A stretch of 64,000 nucleotides of DNA. Source: Aurelia coerulea (taxonomy: Eukaryota > Cnidaria > Scyphozoa > Semaeostomeae > Ulmaridae). Under the pieces are notes generated by a model. It was not told the origin of the DNA. It searched no databases and worked only from the letters and a program-made list of their open reading frames with translations. A program made the position numbers and the translations under genes. This document shows positions 37,548 through 52,200 of the stretch, one piece after another. Position 1 is the first letter of the stretch; every line of letters starts with the position of its first letter. The stretch lies in contig CM076955.1 of assembly GCA_039566865.1 (NCBI GenBank), forward strand, positions 11,795,001 through 11,859,000. The letters are read 5' to 3'.

Positions 37548-40200
37548 TATTTCCAAAAATGGTTGCTGCGAAACTAATATAGTGAGTGCTATAAAACAAG
37601 TTACTGGTAGAAGTAAAGTTTTGAAGGACGACGAGTGCAATACACCTTATAATATAAATATTGGCCACTAAAGTACGTTAATCCCCATTTTTTGTGTTTA
37701 TATTTTGTTTTCTTTAAGAAACTAAAATTTTAATTAACCGATGTTTGTTTATGCCGTAAAGGTAAAAAGAGGTTAAAGAAAAAGCTATTGTCTATAGTAA
37801 TGTTTCCAAAAATGGTTGCTGCAGCACTAATATAGTGCTAAAAAAGAAGTAACTGGAAGAACTAAAGTTTTAAAGAATGATAAGTGCAATACTCTGTATA
37901 ATATAAATTTTAGCTACTAAAGTACGTTAATCCCCATTTTTTGTGTTTATAATTTGTTTTCTTTGAGAAAATAAACTTTTAATTAATCGATGTTTGTTTA
38001 TTCAGTAAAGCTAATATGAGACTAAACTACTGTCTATAGTAATGTCTCCAAGAATGGTTGCTGCAGCACAAATATAGGGCTATAAAAGAAGTAACTGGCA
38101 GAACTAAAGTTTTAAAGAACGATGATTGCAATACTCTTTATAATATAAATTTCAGCTAATAAAGTACGATAATCCCCATTTTTTGTGTTTATATTTTGTT
38201 TTCTTTGAGAAAATAAACATTTAATTAATCGATGTTTTTTATGCAGTAAAGCTACAATGAGACTAAAGAAAAAACTAATGTCTATAGTAATGTTTCCAAG
38301 AATGGTTGCTGCAGCACTAATATAGTGCTATAAACGAAGTAGCTGGCAGAACTAAAGTTTTAGAGAACGATGAGTTCCATACTCTTTATAATATAAATTG
38401 TAGCTACTAAAGTACGTTAATCCACACTTTTTGTGTTTATAATTTGTTTTCTTAGAGAAAATAAACATTTAATGAATTGATGTTTGTTTATGCATTAAAG
38501 CTAAAATGAGACTAAAGAAAAACTAATGTCTTAAGCAACTTTTCCAAGAACTGTTGCTGCGGCACTAATATAGTGCTATAAAAGAAGTTACTGGTAGAAA
38601 TAATGGTTTGAAGGACGATGAGTGTAATACTGTTTATAATATAAATTTTAGCTACTAAAGTACGTTAATCCCCATTTTTTGTGTTGATAATTTGTTTTCT
38701 TTGAGAAAATAAACTTTTAATTAATCGATGTTTGTTTATGCAGTAAAGCTAATATGAGACTAAACTACTCTCTATAGTAATGTTTCCAAGAATGGTTGCT
38801 GCAGCACAAATATAGGGCTATAAAAGAAGTAACTGGCAGAACTAAAGTTTTAAAGAAGGATGATTGCAATACTCCTTATAATATAAATTGTAGCTACTAA
38901 AGTACGTTAATCCACACATTTTGTGTTTATATTTTGTTTTCTTTGAGAAAATAAACATTTAATGAATCGATGTTTGTTTATTCATTAAAGCTAAATTGAG
39001 ATTAAAGAAAAAGTTAATGTCTATAGTAATATTTCCAAAAATGGTTGCTGCGAAACTAATATAGTGAGTGCTATAAAACAAGTTACTGGTAGAAGTAAAG
39101 TTTTGAAGAACGACGAGTGCAATACACCTTATAATATAAATTTTAGCCACTAAAGTACGTTAATCCCCATTTTTTGTAATTATATTTTGTTTTCTTTAAG
39201 AAAATAAAATTTTAATTAACCGATGTTTGTTTATGCCGTAAAGGTAAAAAGAGGTTAAAGAAAAAGCTATTGTCTATAGTAATGTTTCCAAAAATGGTTG
39301 CTGCAGCACTAATATAGTGCTATAAAAGAAGTAACTGGAAGAACTAAAGTTTTAAAGAACGATGAGTGCAATACTCTTTATAATATAAATTTTAGCTACT
39401 AAATTACGTTAATCCCCATTTTTTGTGTTTATATTTTGTTTTCTTTGAGAAAATAAACATTTAATTAATCGATGTTTTTTTATGCAGTAAAGCTAAAATG
39501 AGACTAAAGAAAAAACTAATGTCTATAGTAATGTTTCCAAGAATGGTTGCTGCAGCACTAATATAGTGCTATAAAAGAAGTAGCTGGCAGAACTAAAGTT
39601 TTAAAGAACGATGAGTGCAATACTCTTTATAATATAAATTGTAGCTACTAAAGTACGTTAATCCACACTTTTTGTGTTGATATTTTGTTTTCTTTGAGAA
39701 AATAAGCATTTAATGAATCGAGGTTTGTTTACTCATTAAAGCTAAATTGAGACTAGAGAAAAAACTAATGTCTAAAGTAATTTTTCCAAGAATGGTTGCT
39801 GCGGCACTAATATAGTGCTATAAAAGAAGTTACTGGTAGAACTAAAGTTTTGAAGGATAATGAGTGCAATACTCTTTATAATATAAATTTTAGCTACTAA
39901 AGTACGCTAATCCCCATTTTTTGTGTTGATAATTTGTTTTCTTTGAGAAAATAAACTTTTAATTAATCGATGTTTGCTTATGCAGTAAAGCTAATATGAG
40001 ACTAAACTACTGTCTATAATAATGTTTCCAAGAATGGTTGCTGCAGCACAAATATAGGGCTATAAAAGAAGTAACTGGCAGAACTAAAGTTTTAAAGAAC
40101 GATGATTGCATTACTCTTTATAATATAAATTTCAGCTACTAAAGTACGATAGTCCCCATTTTTTGTGTTTAAATTTTGTTTTCTTTGAGAAAATAAACAT
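37548..40200 (+). repeat. Satellite array, left domain (continues after the LINE)
   Basis: The satellite resumes in exact register after the LINE: the left side stops at CTATAGTAA and the right side continues with TATTTCCAAAAATGG, as in intact monomers such as 26,956-26,980. The same classes occur as to the left, including two AGTG-duplicated monomers (near 37,585 and 39,064). The right border near 40.2 kb is approximate. It is where the 241-bp and AGTG-duplicated classes become rare. Confidence 0.9.
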
Positions 40201-43200
40201 TTAATTAATCGATGTTTGTTTATGCAGTAAAGCTAAAGTGAGACTAAAGAAAAAACTAATGTCTATAGTAATGTTTCAAAGAATGGTTGCTGCGAAACTA
40301 ACATAGTGCTATAAAAGATGTTACTGGTAGAACTAAAGTTTTGAAGGACGATGAGTGCAATACTCCTTATAATATTAATTTTAGCTACTAAAGTACGTTA
40401 ATCACCATTTTTTGTGTTTATATTTTGTTTTCTCCCAGAAAATAAACATTTAATTGATCGATGTTTGTTTATGAAGTAAAGCTAAAATGAGAACAAATAA
40501 AAAACTAATGTCTATAGCAATGTTTCCAAGAATGGTTGCTGCAGTACTAATGTAGTGCTATAAAAGAAGTAACTGGCAGAACTAAAGTTGTAAAGAACGA
40601 TGAGTGCAATACTGTTTATGATATAAATTGTAGCTACTAAAGTACGTTAATCCACACTTTTTGTGTTTAAATTTTGCTTTCTTTGAGAAAATAAACATTT
40701 AATTAATCGATATTTGTTTATGCAGTAAAGCTAAAGTGAGACTAAAGAAAAATCTAATGTCTATAGTAATGTTTCCAAGAATGGTTGCTGCGAAACTAAT
40801 ATAGTGCTGTAAAAGAAGTTACTGGTAGAACTAAAGTTTTGAAGGACGTTGAGTGCAATACTCCTTATAATATACATTTTAGCTACTAAAGTACGTTAAT
40901 CCCCTATTTTTCGTGTTTATATTGTGTTTTTTGAGAAAATAAACATTTAATTAATCGATGTTTGTTAATGCAGTAAAGCTAAATTGAGATTAAAGAAAAA
41001 GTTAATGTCTATAACAATGTTTCCAAAAATGGTTCCTGCGAAACTAATATAGTGCTATAAAACAAGTTACTGGTAGAAGTAAAACTTTTGAAGGACGATG
41101 AGTGCAATACTCCTTATAATATTAATTTTACGTACGTTAATCACCATTTTTTGTGTTTATATTTTGTTTTCTCCCAGAAAATAAACATTTAATTGATCGA
41201 TGTTTGTTTATGAAGTAAAGCTAAAATGAGAACAAATAAAAAACTAATGTCTATAGTAATGTTTCCAAGAATGGTTGCTGCAGCACTAATATAGTGCTAT
41301 AAAAGAAGTAACTGGCAGAACTAAAGTTGTAAAGAACGATAAGTGCAATACTGTTTATAATATAAATTGTAGCAACTAAAGTACGTTAATCCACACTTTT
41401 TGTGTTTAAATTTTGTTTTCTTTGAGAAAATAAACATTTAATTAATCGATGTTTGTTTATGCAGTAAAGCTAAAATGAGATTAAAGAAAAAGTTAATGTC
41501 TATAGCAATGTTTCCAAAAATGGTTGCTGCGAAACAAATATAGTGCTATAAAACAAGTTACTGGTAGAAGTAAAGTTTTGAAGGACGAAGAGTGCAATAC
41601 TGCTTATAATATAAATTTTAGCCACTAAAGTACGTTAATCCCCATTTTTTGTGTTTATATTTTGCTTTCTATAAGAAAATAAAATTTTAATTAACCGATG
41701 TTTGTTTATGCCGTAAAGCTAAAAAGAGATTAAAGAAAAAGCTAATGTCTATAGTAATGTTTGCAAGAATGGTTGCTGCAGCACTAATATAGTGCTATAA
41801 AAGAAGTAACCGGAGGAAATAAAGTTTTAAAGAACGATGAGTGCAATACTCTTTATAATATAAATTGTAGCTACTAAAGTACGTTAATCAACACTTTTTG
41901 TGTTTATATTTTGTTTTCTCTGAGAAAATAACATTTAATGAATCGATGTTTGTTTATTCATTAAAGCTAAATTGAGACTAAAGAAAAAACTAATGTTTAA
42001 AGTAATTTTTCCAAGAATGGTTGCTGCGGCACTAATATAGTGCTATAAAAGAAGTTACTGGTAGAACTAAAGTTTTGAAGGACAATGAGTGCAATACTCT
42101 TTATAATATAAATTTTAGCTACTAAAGTACGTTAATCCCCTATTTTTCGTGTTGATAATTTGTTTTCTTTGAGAAAATAAACTTTTAATTAATCGATATT
42201 TGTTTATGCAGTAAAGCTAATATGAGACTATATTACTGTCTATAATAATGTTTCCAAGAATGGTTGCTGCAGCACTAATATAGTGCTATAAAAGAAGTAA
42301 CTGGCAGAACTTAAGTTGTAAAGAACGATGAGTGCAATACTGTTTATAATATAAATTGTAGCTACTAAAGTACGTTAATCCCCTATTTTTCGTGTTTATA
42401 TTTTGTGTTCTTTGAAAAATAAACATTTAATTAATCGATATTTGTTTATGCAGTAAAGCTAAAGTGAGACTAATGAAAAAACTAATGTCTATAGTAATGT
42501 TTCCAAGAATGGTTGCTGCGAAACTAATATAGTGCTGTAAAAGAAGTTACTGGTAGAACTAAAGTTTTGAAGGACGATGAGTGCAATACTCTTTATAATA
42601 TAAATTTCAGCTACTAAAGTACGTTAGTCTCCATTTTTTGTGTTTATATTTTGTTTTCTTTGAGAAAATATACATTTAATTAATCGATATTTGTTTATGC
42701 AGTAAAACTAAAGTGAGACTAATGAAAAAACTAATGTCTATAGTAATGTTTCCAAGAATGGTTGCTGCGAAACTAATATAGTGCTGTAAAAGAAGTTACT
42801 GGTAGAACTAAAGTTTTGAAGGACGATGAGTGCAATACTCCTTATAATATTAATTTTAGCTACTAAAGTACGTTAATCACCATTTTTTGTGTTTATATTT
42901 TGTTTTCTCCCAGAAAATAAACATTTAATTGATCGATGTTTGTTTATGAAGTAAAGCTAAAATGAGAACAAATAAAAAGTTAATGTCTATAGCAATGCTT
43001 CCAAAAATGGTTGCTGCAGCACTAATATAGTGCTATAAAAGAAGCAACTAGTAGAATTAAAGTTATAAAGAACGATGAGAACAATACTCTTTATAATATA
43101 AATTGTAGCTACTAAATTACGTTAATCCCCATTTTTTGTGTTTATATTTTGTTTTCTTTGAGAAAATAAACATTTAAATAATCGATGTTTTTTTATGCAG

Positions 43201-46200
43201 TAAAGCTAAAATGAGACTAAAGAAAAGACTAATGTCTATAGTAATGTTTCCAAGAATGGTTGCTGCAGTACTAATATAGTGCTATAAAAGAAGTAACTGG
43301 CAGAACTAAAGTTGTAAAGAACGATGAGTGCAATACTGTTTATAATATAAATTTTAGCAACTAAAGTACGTTAATCCCCATTTTTTGTGTTTATATTTTG
43401 TTTTCTTTGAGAAAATAAAATTTTAATTAACCGATGTTTGTTTATGCCGTAAAGCTAAAAAGAGATTAAAGAAAAAGCTAATGTCTATAGTAATGTTTGC
43501 AAGAATGGTTGCTGCAGCACTAATATAGTGCTATAAAAGAAGTAACCGGAGGAACTAAAGTTTTAAAGAACGATGAGTGCAATACTCTTTATAATATAAA
43601 TTGTAGCTACTAAAGTACGTTAATCAACACTTTTTGTGTTTATATTTTGTTTTCTCTGAGAAAATAACATTTAATGAATCGATGTTTGTTTATTCATTAA
43701 AGCTAAATTGAGACTAAAGAAAAAACTAATGTCTAAAGTAATTTTTCCAAGAATGGTTGCTGCGGCACTAATATAGTGCTATAAAAGAAGTTACTGGTAG
43801 AACTAAAGTTTTGAAGGACAATGAGTGCAATACTCTTTATAATATAAATTTTAGCTACTAAAGTACGTTAATCCCCTATTTTTCGTGTTGATAATTTGTT
43901 TTCTTTGAGAAAATAAACTTTTAATTAATCGATATTTGTTTATGCAGTAAAGCTAATATGAGACTAAACTACTGTCTATAATAATGTTTCCAAGAATGGT
44001 TGCTGCAGCACTAATATAGTGCTATAAAAGAAGTAACTGGCAGAAATGAAGTTGTAAAGAACCATGAGTGCAATACTGTTTATAATATAAATTGTAGCTA
44101 CTAAAGTACGTTAATCCCCTATTTTTCGTGTTTATATTTTGTGTTCTTTGAAAAATAAACATTTAATTAATCGATATTTGTTTATGCAGTAAAGCTAAAG
44201 TGAGACTAAAGAAAAATCTAATGTCTATAGTAATGTTTCCAAGAATGGTTGCTGCGAAACTAATATAATGCTATAAAAGAAGTTACTGGTAGAACTAAAG
44301 TTTTGAAGGACGATGAGTGCAATACTCCTTATAATATAAATTTTAGCTACTAAAGTACGTTAATCCACACTTTTTGTGTTTATATTTTGTTCTCTTTGAG
44401 AAAATAAACATTTAATTAATCAATATTTGTTTTTGCAGTAAAGCTAAAGTGTGACTAAAGAAAAAACTAATGTCTATAGTAATGTTTCCAAGAATGGTTG
44501 CTGCGAAACTAATATAGTGCTATAAAAGAAGTTACTGGTAGAACTAAAGTTTTGAAGGACGATGAGTGCAATACTCCTTATAATATTAATTTTAGCTACT
44601 AAAGTACGTTAATCACCATTTTTTATGTTTATATTTTGTTTTCTCCCAGAAAATAAACATTTAATTGATCGATGTTTGTTTATGAAATAAAGCTAAAATG
44701 AGACCAAATAAAAAACTAATGTCTATAGTATTGTTTGCAAGAATGGTTGCTGCAGCACTAATATAGTGCTATAAAAGAAGTAACTGGAGGAACTAAAGTT
44801 TTAAAGAACGATGAGTGCAATACTCTTTATAATATAAATTGTAGCTACTAAAGTACGTTAATCCACACTTTTTGTGTTTATATTTTGTGTTCTTTGAGAA
44901 AATAAACATTTAATTAATCGACATTTGTTTATGCAGTAAAGCTGAAGTGAGACTAAAGAAAAATCTAATGTCTATAGTAATGTTTCCAAGAATGGTTGCT
45001 GCAGTACTAATATAGTGCTATAAAAGAAGTAACTGGCAGAACTAAAGTTGTAAAGAACGATGAGTGCAATACTGTTTATAATATAAATTGTAGCAACTAA
45101 AGTACGTTAATCCACACTTTTTGTGTTTAATTTTTGTTTTCTTTGAGAAAATAAAACATTTAATTAATCGATGTTTGTTTATGCAGTAAAGCTAAAATGA
45201 GATTAAAGAAAAAGTTAATGTCTATAGCAATGTTTCCAAAAATGGTTGCTGCGAAACTAATATAGTGAGTGCTATAAAACAAGTTACTGTAGAAGTAAAG
45301 TTTTGAAGGACGAAGAGTGCAATACTGCTTATAATATAAATTTTAGCCAATAAAGTACGTTAATCCCCATTTTTTGTGTTTATATTTTGTTTTCTTTAAG
45401 AAAATAAAATTTTAATCAAACGATGTTTGTTTATGCCGTAAAGCTAAAAAGAGATTAAAGAAAAAGCTAATGTCTATAGTAATGTTTGCAAGAATGGTTG
45501 CTGCAGCACTAATATTGTGCTATAAAAGAAGTAACTGGAGGAACTAAAGTTTTAAAGAACGATGAGTGCAATACTCTTTATAATATAAATTGTAGCTACT
45601 AAAGTACGTTAATCCACACTTTTTGTGTTTATATTTTGTTTTCTTTGAGAAAATAAACATTTAATGAATCGATGTTTGTTTATTCATTAAAGCTAAATTG
45701 AGACTAAAGAAAAAACTAATGTCTAAAGTAATTCTTCCAAGAATGGTTGCTGCGGCACTAATATAGTGCTATAAAAGAAGTTACTGGTAGAACTAAAGTT
45801 TTGAAGGACAATGAGTGCAATACTCTTTATAATATAAATTTTAGCTACTAAAGTACGTTAATCCCCATTTTCTGTGTTGATAATTTGTTTTCTTTGAGAG
45901 AATAAACTTTTAATTAATCGATATTTGTTTATGCAGTAAAGCTAATATGAGACTAAACTACTGTCTATAATAATGTTTCCAAGAATGGTTGCTGCAGCAC
46001 TAATATAGTGCTATAAAAGAAGTAACTGGCAAAACTAAAGTTGTAAAGAACGATGAGTGCAATACTGTTTATAATATAAATTGTAGCTACTAAAGTACGT
46101 TAATCCCCTATTTTTCGTGTTTATATTGTGTTTTTTGAGAAAATAAACATTTAATTAATCGATGTTTGTTTATGCAGTAAAGCTAAAATGAGACTAAAGA

Positions 46201-49200
46201 AAAATCTAATGTCTATAGTAATGTTTCCAAGAATGGTTGCTGCGAAACTAATATAGTGCTGTAAAAGAAGTTACTGGTAGAACTAAAGTTTTGAAGGACG
46301 ATGAGTGCAATACTCTTTATAATATAAATTTTAGCTACTAAAGTACGTTAAACTCAATTTTTTGTGTTTAAATTTCGCTTTCTCTCAAAAAATAAACATT
46401 TAATTAATCGATGTTTTTTTATGCAGTAAAGCTAAAATAAGACTAAAGAAAAAACTAATGTCTATAGTAATGTTTCCAAGAATGGTTGCTGCAGCACTAA
46501 TATAGTGCTATAAAAGAAGTAACTGACAGAACTAAAGTTGTAAAGAATGATGAGTGCAATAATGTTTATAATATAAATTGTAGCTAATAAAGTACGTTAA
46601 TCCACACTTTTTGTGTTTATATTTTTTTTCTTTGAGAAAATAAACATTTAATGAATCGATGTTTGTTTATTCATTAAAGCTAAATTGAGACTAAAGAAAA
46701 AACTAATGTCTATAGTAATGTTTCCAAGAATGGTTGCTGCAGCACTAATATAGTGCTATAAAAGAAGTTACTGGTAGAACTAAAGTTTTGAAGGACAATG
46801 AGTGCAATACTCTTTATAATATAAATTTTAGCTACTAAAGTACGTTAATCCCCATTTTCTGTGTTGATAATTTGTTTTCTTTGAGAGAATAAACTTTTAA
46901 TTAATCGATATTTGTTTATGCAGTAAAGCTAATATGAGACTAAACTACTGTCTATAATAATGTTTCCAAGAATGGTTGCTGCAGCACTAATATAGTGCTA
47001 TAAAAGAAGTAACTGGCAGAACTAAAGTTGTAAAGAACGATGAGTGCAATACTGTTTATAATATAAATTGTAGCTACTAAAGTACGTTAATCCCCTATTT
47101 TTCGTGTTTATATTGTGTTTTTTGAGAAAATAAACATTTAATTAATCGATGTTTGTTTATGCAGTAAAGCTAAAGTGAGACTAATGAAAAATCTAATGTC
47201 TATAGTAATGTTTCCAAGAATGGTTGCTGCGAAACTAATATAGTGCTGTAAAAGAAGTTACTGGTAGAACTAAAGTTTTAAAGAACGATGAGTGCAATAC
47301 TCTTTATAATATAAATTGTAACTACTAAAGTACGTTAATCCCCATTTTTTGTGTTTATATTTCGCTTTCTCTCAAAAAATAAACATTTAATTAATCGATG
47401 TTTTTTTATGCAGTAAAGCTAAAATGAGACTAAAGAAAAAACTAATGTCTATAGTAATGTTTCCAAGAATGGTTGCTGCAGCACTAATATAGTGCTATAA
47501 AGGAAGTAACTGACAGAACTAAAGTTGTAAAGAACGATGAGTGCAATAATTTTTATAATATATATTGTAGCTACTAAAGTACGTTAATCCCCTATTTTTC
47601 GTGTTTATATTTTGTGTTCTTTGAGAAAATAATTATTTAATTAATCGATATTTGTTTATGCAGTAAAGCTAATATGAGACTAAACTACTGTCTATAGTAA
47701 TGTTTCCAAGAATGGTTGCTGCGAAACAAATAAAGTACTGTAAAAGAAGTTACTGGTAGAACTAAAATTTTGAGGGACGATGAGTGCAATACTCCTTATA
47801 ATATAAATTTTAGCTACTAAAGTACGTTAATCCCCTATTTTTCGTGTTTATATTTTGTTTTCTCTCAGAAAATAAACATTTAATTGATCGATGTTTGTTT
47901 ATGAAGTAAAGCTAAAATGAGACCAAATAAAAAACTAATGTCTATAGTAATGTTTCCAAGAATGGTTGCTGCAGCACTAATATTGTGCTATAAAAGAAGT
48001 AACTGACAGAACTAAAGTTGTAAAGAACGATGAGTGCAATAATGTTTATAATATATATTGTAGCTACTAAAGTACGTTAATCCACACTTTTTGTGTTTAT
48101 ATTTTGTTTTCTTTGAGAAAATAAACATTTAATTAATCGATGTTTGTTTATGCAGTAAAGCTAAAATGAGATTAAAGAAAAAATTAATGTCTATAGTAAT
48201 GTTTCCAAAAATGGTTCTTGCGAAACTAATTTAGTGCTATAAAACAAGTTACTGGTGGAAGTAATGTTTTGAAGGACGAAGAGTGCAATATTCCTTATAA
48301 TGTAAATTTTAGCCACTAAAGTACGTTAATCCCCATTTTTTGTGTTTATATTTTGTTTTCTTTAAGAAAATAAAATTTTAATTAACCGATGTTTGTTTAT
48401 GCCGTAAAGCTAAAAAGACATTAAAGAAAAAGCTAATGTCTATAGTAATGTTTCCAAGAATGGTTGCTGCAGCACTAATATAGTGCTATAATAGAAGTAA
48501 CTGGAAGAACTAAAGTTTTAAAGAACGATGAGTGCAATACTCCTTATAATATAAATTTTAGCTACTAAAGTACGTTAATCCCCATTTTTCGTGTTTATAT
48601 TTTGTTTTCTCTCAGAAAATAAACATTTAATTGATCGATGTTTGTTTATGTAGTAAAGCTAAAATGAGAACAAATAAAAAACTAATGTCTATAGTAATGT
48701 TTCCAAGAATGGTTGCTGCAGCACTAATATAGTGCTATAAAAGAAGTAACTGGCAGAACTAAAGTTGTAAAGAACGATGAGTGCAATACTGTTTATAATA
48801 TATATTGTAGCTACTAAAGTACGTTAATCCACACTTTTTTGTGTTTAAATTTTGCTTTCTTTGAGAAAATAAACATTTAATTAATCGATGTTTGTTTATG
48901 CAGTAAAGCTAAAATGAGATTAAAGAAAAAATTAATGTCTATAGCAATGTTTCCAAAAATGGTTGCTGCGAAACAATTATAGTGCTATAAAACAAGTTAC
49001 TGGTAGAAGTAAAGTTTTGAAGGACGAAGATTGCAATACTGCTTATAATATAAATTTTAGCCACTAAAGTACGTTAATCCCCATTTTTTGTATTTATATT
49101 TTGTTTTCTTTAAGAAACTAAAATTTTAATTGATCGATGTTTGTTCATGTAGTAAAGCTAAAATGAGACCAAATAAAAAACTAATGTCTATAGTAATGTT

Positions 49201-52200
49201 TCCAAGAATGGTTGCTGCAGCACTAATATAGTGCTATAAAAGAAGTAACTGGAAGAACTAAAGTTTTAAAGAACAATGAGTATAATACTTTTTATAATAT
49301 AAATTTTAGCTACTAAATTACGTTAATCCCCATTTTTTGTGTTTATATTTTGTTTTCTTTGAGAAAATAAACACTTCATTAATCGATGTTTTTTTATGCA
49401 GTAAAGCTGAATAGAGACTAAAGAAAAAACTAATGTCTGAAGTAATTTTTCCAAAAATGGTTGCCCGCAGCACTAATATAGTGCTATAAAAGAAGTTACT
49501 GGTAGAACTAAAGTTTTGAAGGACAATGAATGCAATACTCTTTATAATATAAATTTTAGCTACTAAAGTACGTTTATGCCCATTTTTTGTGTTTATATTT
49601 TGTTTTCTTTGAGAAAATAATTATTTAAGTAATCGATGTTTTTTATGCAGTAAAGCTAATATGAGACTAAGCTACTGTCTATAGTAATGTTTTCAAGAAT
49701 AGTTGCTGCAGCACAAATATAGGGCTATAAAAGAAGTAACTGGCAGAGCTAAAGTTTTAAAGAACGATGATTGCAATACTGCTTATAATATAAATATTAG
49801 CTACTAAAGTACGTTAATCCCCATTTTTTGTGTTTATATTTGTTTTCTTTGAGAAAATAAACATTTACTTAATCGATGTTTGTTTATGCAGTAAAGCTAA
49901 AATGAGATTTAAGAAAAAGTTAATGTCTATAGTAATGTTTCCAAGAATGGTTGCTGCAGCACTAATATAGTGCTATAAAAGAAGTAACTGGAAGAACTAA
50001 AGTTTTAAAGAACGATGAGTGCAATACTCCTTATAATATAAATTTTAGCTACTAAAGTACGTTAATCCCTATTTTTCGTGTTTATATTTTGTTTTCTCTC
50101 AGAAAATAAACATTTAATTGATCGATGTTTTTTTATGCAGTAAAGCTAAAATGAGACTAAAGAAAAAACTAATGTCTATAGTAATGTTTCCAAGAATGGT
50201 TGCTGCAGCACTAATATAGTGCTATAAAAGAAGTAACTGGCAGAACTAAAGTTGTAAAGAACGATGAGTGCAATACTGTTTCTATTATATAATGTAGCAA
50301 CTAAAGTACGTTAATCCACACTTTTTGTGTTTAAATTTTGTTTTCTTTGAGAAAATAAACATTTAATTAATCGATGTTTGTTTATGCAGTAAAGCTAAAA
50401 TGAGATTGAAGAAAAAGTTAATGTCTATAGCAATGCTTCCAAAAATGGTTGCTGCAGCACTAATATAGTGCTATAAAAGAAGTAACTGGAAGAATTAAAG
50501 TTTTGAAGAACGATGAGTGCAATACTCTTTATAATATAAATTTTAGCTATTAAATTACGTTAATCCCCATTTTTTGTGTTTATATTTTGTTTTCTTTGAG
50601 AAAATAAACATTTAATTAATCGATGCTTTTTTATGCAGTAAAGCTAAAATGAGACTAAAGAAAAAACAAATGTCTATAGTAATGTTTCCAAGAATGGTTG
50701 CTGCAGCACTAATATAGTGCTATAAAAGAAGTAGCTGGCAGAGCTAAAGTTTTAAAGAACGATGAGTGCAATACTCTTTATAATATAAATTGTAGCTACT
50801 AAATTACGTTAATCCACACTTTTTGTGTTTATATTTTCTTTTCTTTGAGAAAATAAACATTTAATTAATCGATGTTTGTTTATGCAGTAAAGCTAAAGTG
50901 AGACCAAATAAATAACTAATGTCTATAGTAATGTTTCCAAGAATGGTTGCTGCAGCACTAATATAGTGCTATAAAAGAAGTAACTGGCAGAACTAAAGTT
51001 GTAAAGAACGATGAGTGCAATACTGTTTATAACATAAATTTTAGCTACTAAAGTACGTTAATCCCCATTTTTTGTGTTTATATTTTGTTTTCTTTGAGAA
51101 AATAAACATTTAATTAATCGATGTTTGTTCATGCGGTAAAGCAAAATTGTAATTAAAATTAAGGTTGCTGCTGCATTAATATAGTGCTATAAAAGAAGTA
51201 ACTGGCAGAACTAAAGTTTTAAAGAACAATGAGTGCAATACTCCTTATAATATTAATTCTAGCTACTAATGTACGTTAATCCACATTTTTCGTGTTTATA
51301 TTTTGTTTCCACTCAGAAATTAAACATTTAATTGATCGATGTTTGTTTATGTAGTAACGCTAAAGTGAGACCAAATAAAAAACTAATGTCTATGGTAATG
51401 TTTCCAAGCATGGTTGCTGCAGCACTAATATAGTGCTATAAAAGAAGTAACTGGCAGAACTAAAGTTTTAAAGAACGATTTTTACAATACTCTTTATAAT
51501 ATAAATTGTAGCTAATAAAGTACGTTAATCAACACTTTTTGTATTTATAGTTTGTTTTCTTTGAGAAAATAAACATTTAATTAATCGATGTTTGTTTATG
51601 CAGTAAAGCTAAAGTGAGACCAAATGAAAAACTAATGTCTATAGTAATGTTTCCAAGAATGGTTGCTGCAGCACTAATATAGTGCTATAAAAGAAGTAAC
51701 TGGCAGAACTAAAGTTGTAAAGAACAATGAGTGCAATACACTTTATGATATAAATTTTAGCTTCTAAAGTACGTTAATCCATACTTTTTGTGTTTATATT
51801 TTGTTTTCTTTGAGAAAGTAAACATTTAAGTAATCGATGTTTGTTTATGCAGTAAAGCTAAAATGAGATTACAGAAAAAGTTAATGTCTATAGTAATGTT
51901 TCCAAAAATGGTTCCTGCGAAACTAATATAGTGCTATAAAACAAGTTACTGGTAGAAGTAAAGTTTTGAAGGACGGAGAGTGCAATACTCCTTATAATAT
52001 CAATTTTAGCCACTAAAGTACGCTAATCCCCATTTTTTGTGTTTATATTTTGTTTTCTTTAACAAAATAAAATTTTATTTAACCGATGTTTGTTTATGCC
52101 GTAAAGCTAAAAAGAGATTAAAGAAAAAGCTAATGTCTATAGTAATGTTTCCAAGAATGGTTGCTGCAGCACTAATATGGTGCTATAAAAGAAGTAACTG

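Noticed and set aside
395..39150. About 23 minus-strand open frames of 61-80 codons, with translations starting AKIYI
   Set aside because: They start with GTG (complement CAC in TAGCCAC), have no ATG near the start, exist because of the AGTG duplication in satellite monomers, and related copies contain stops (for example near 13,890). In eukaryotic satellite DNA these are not credible genes.
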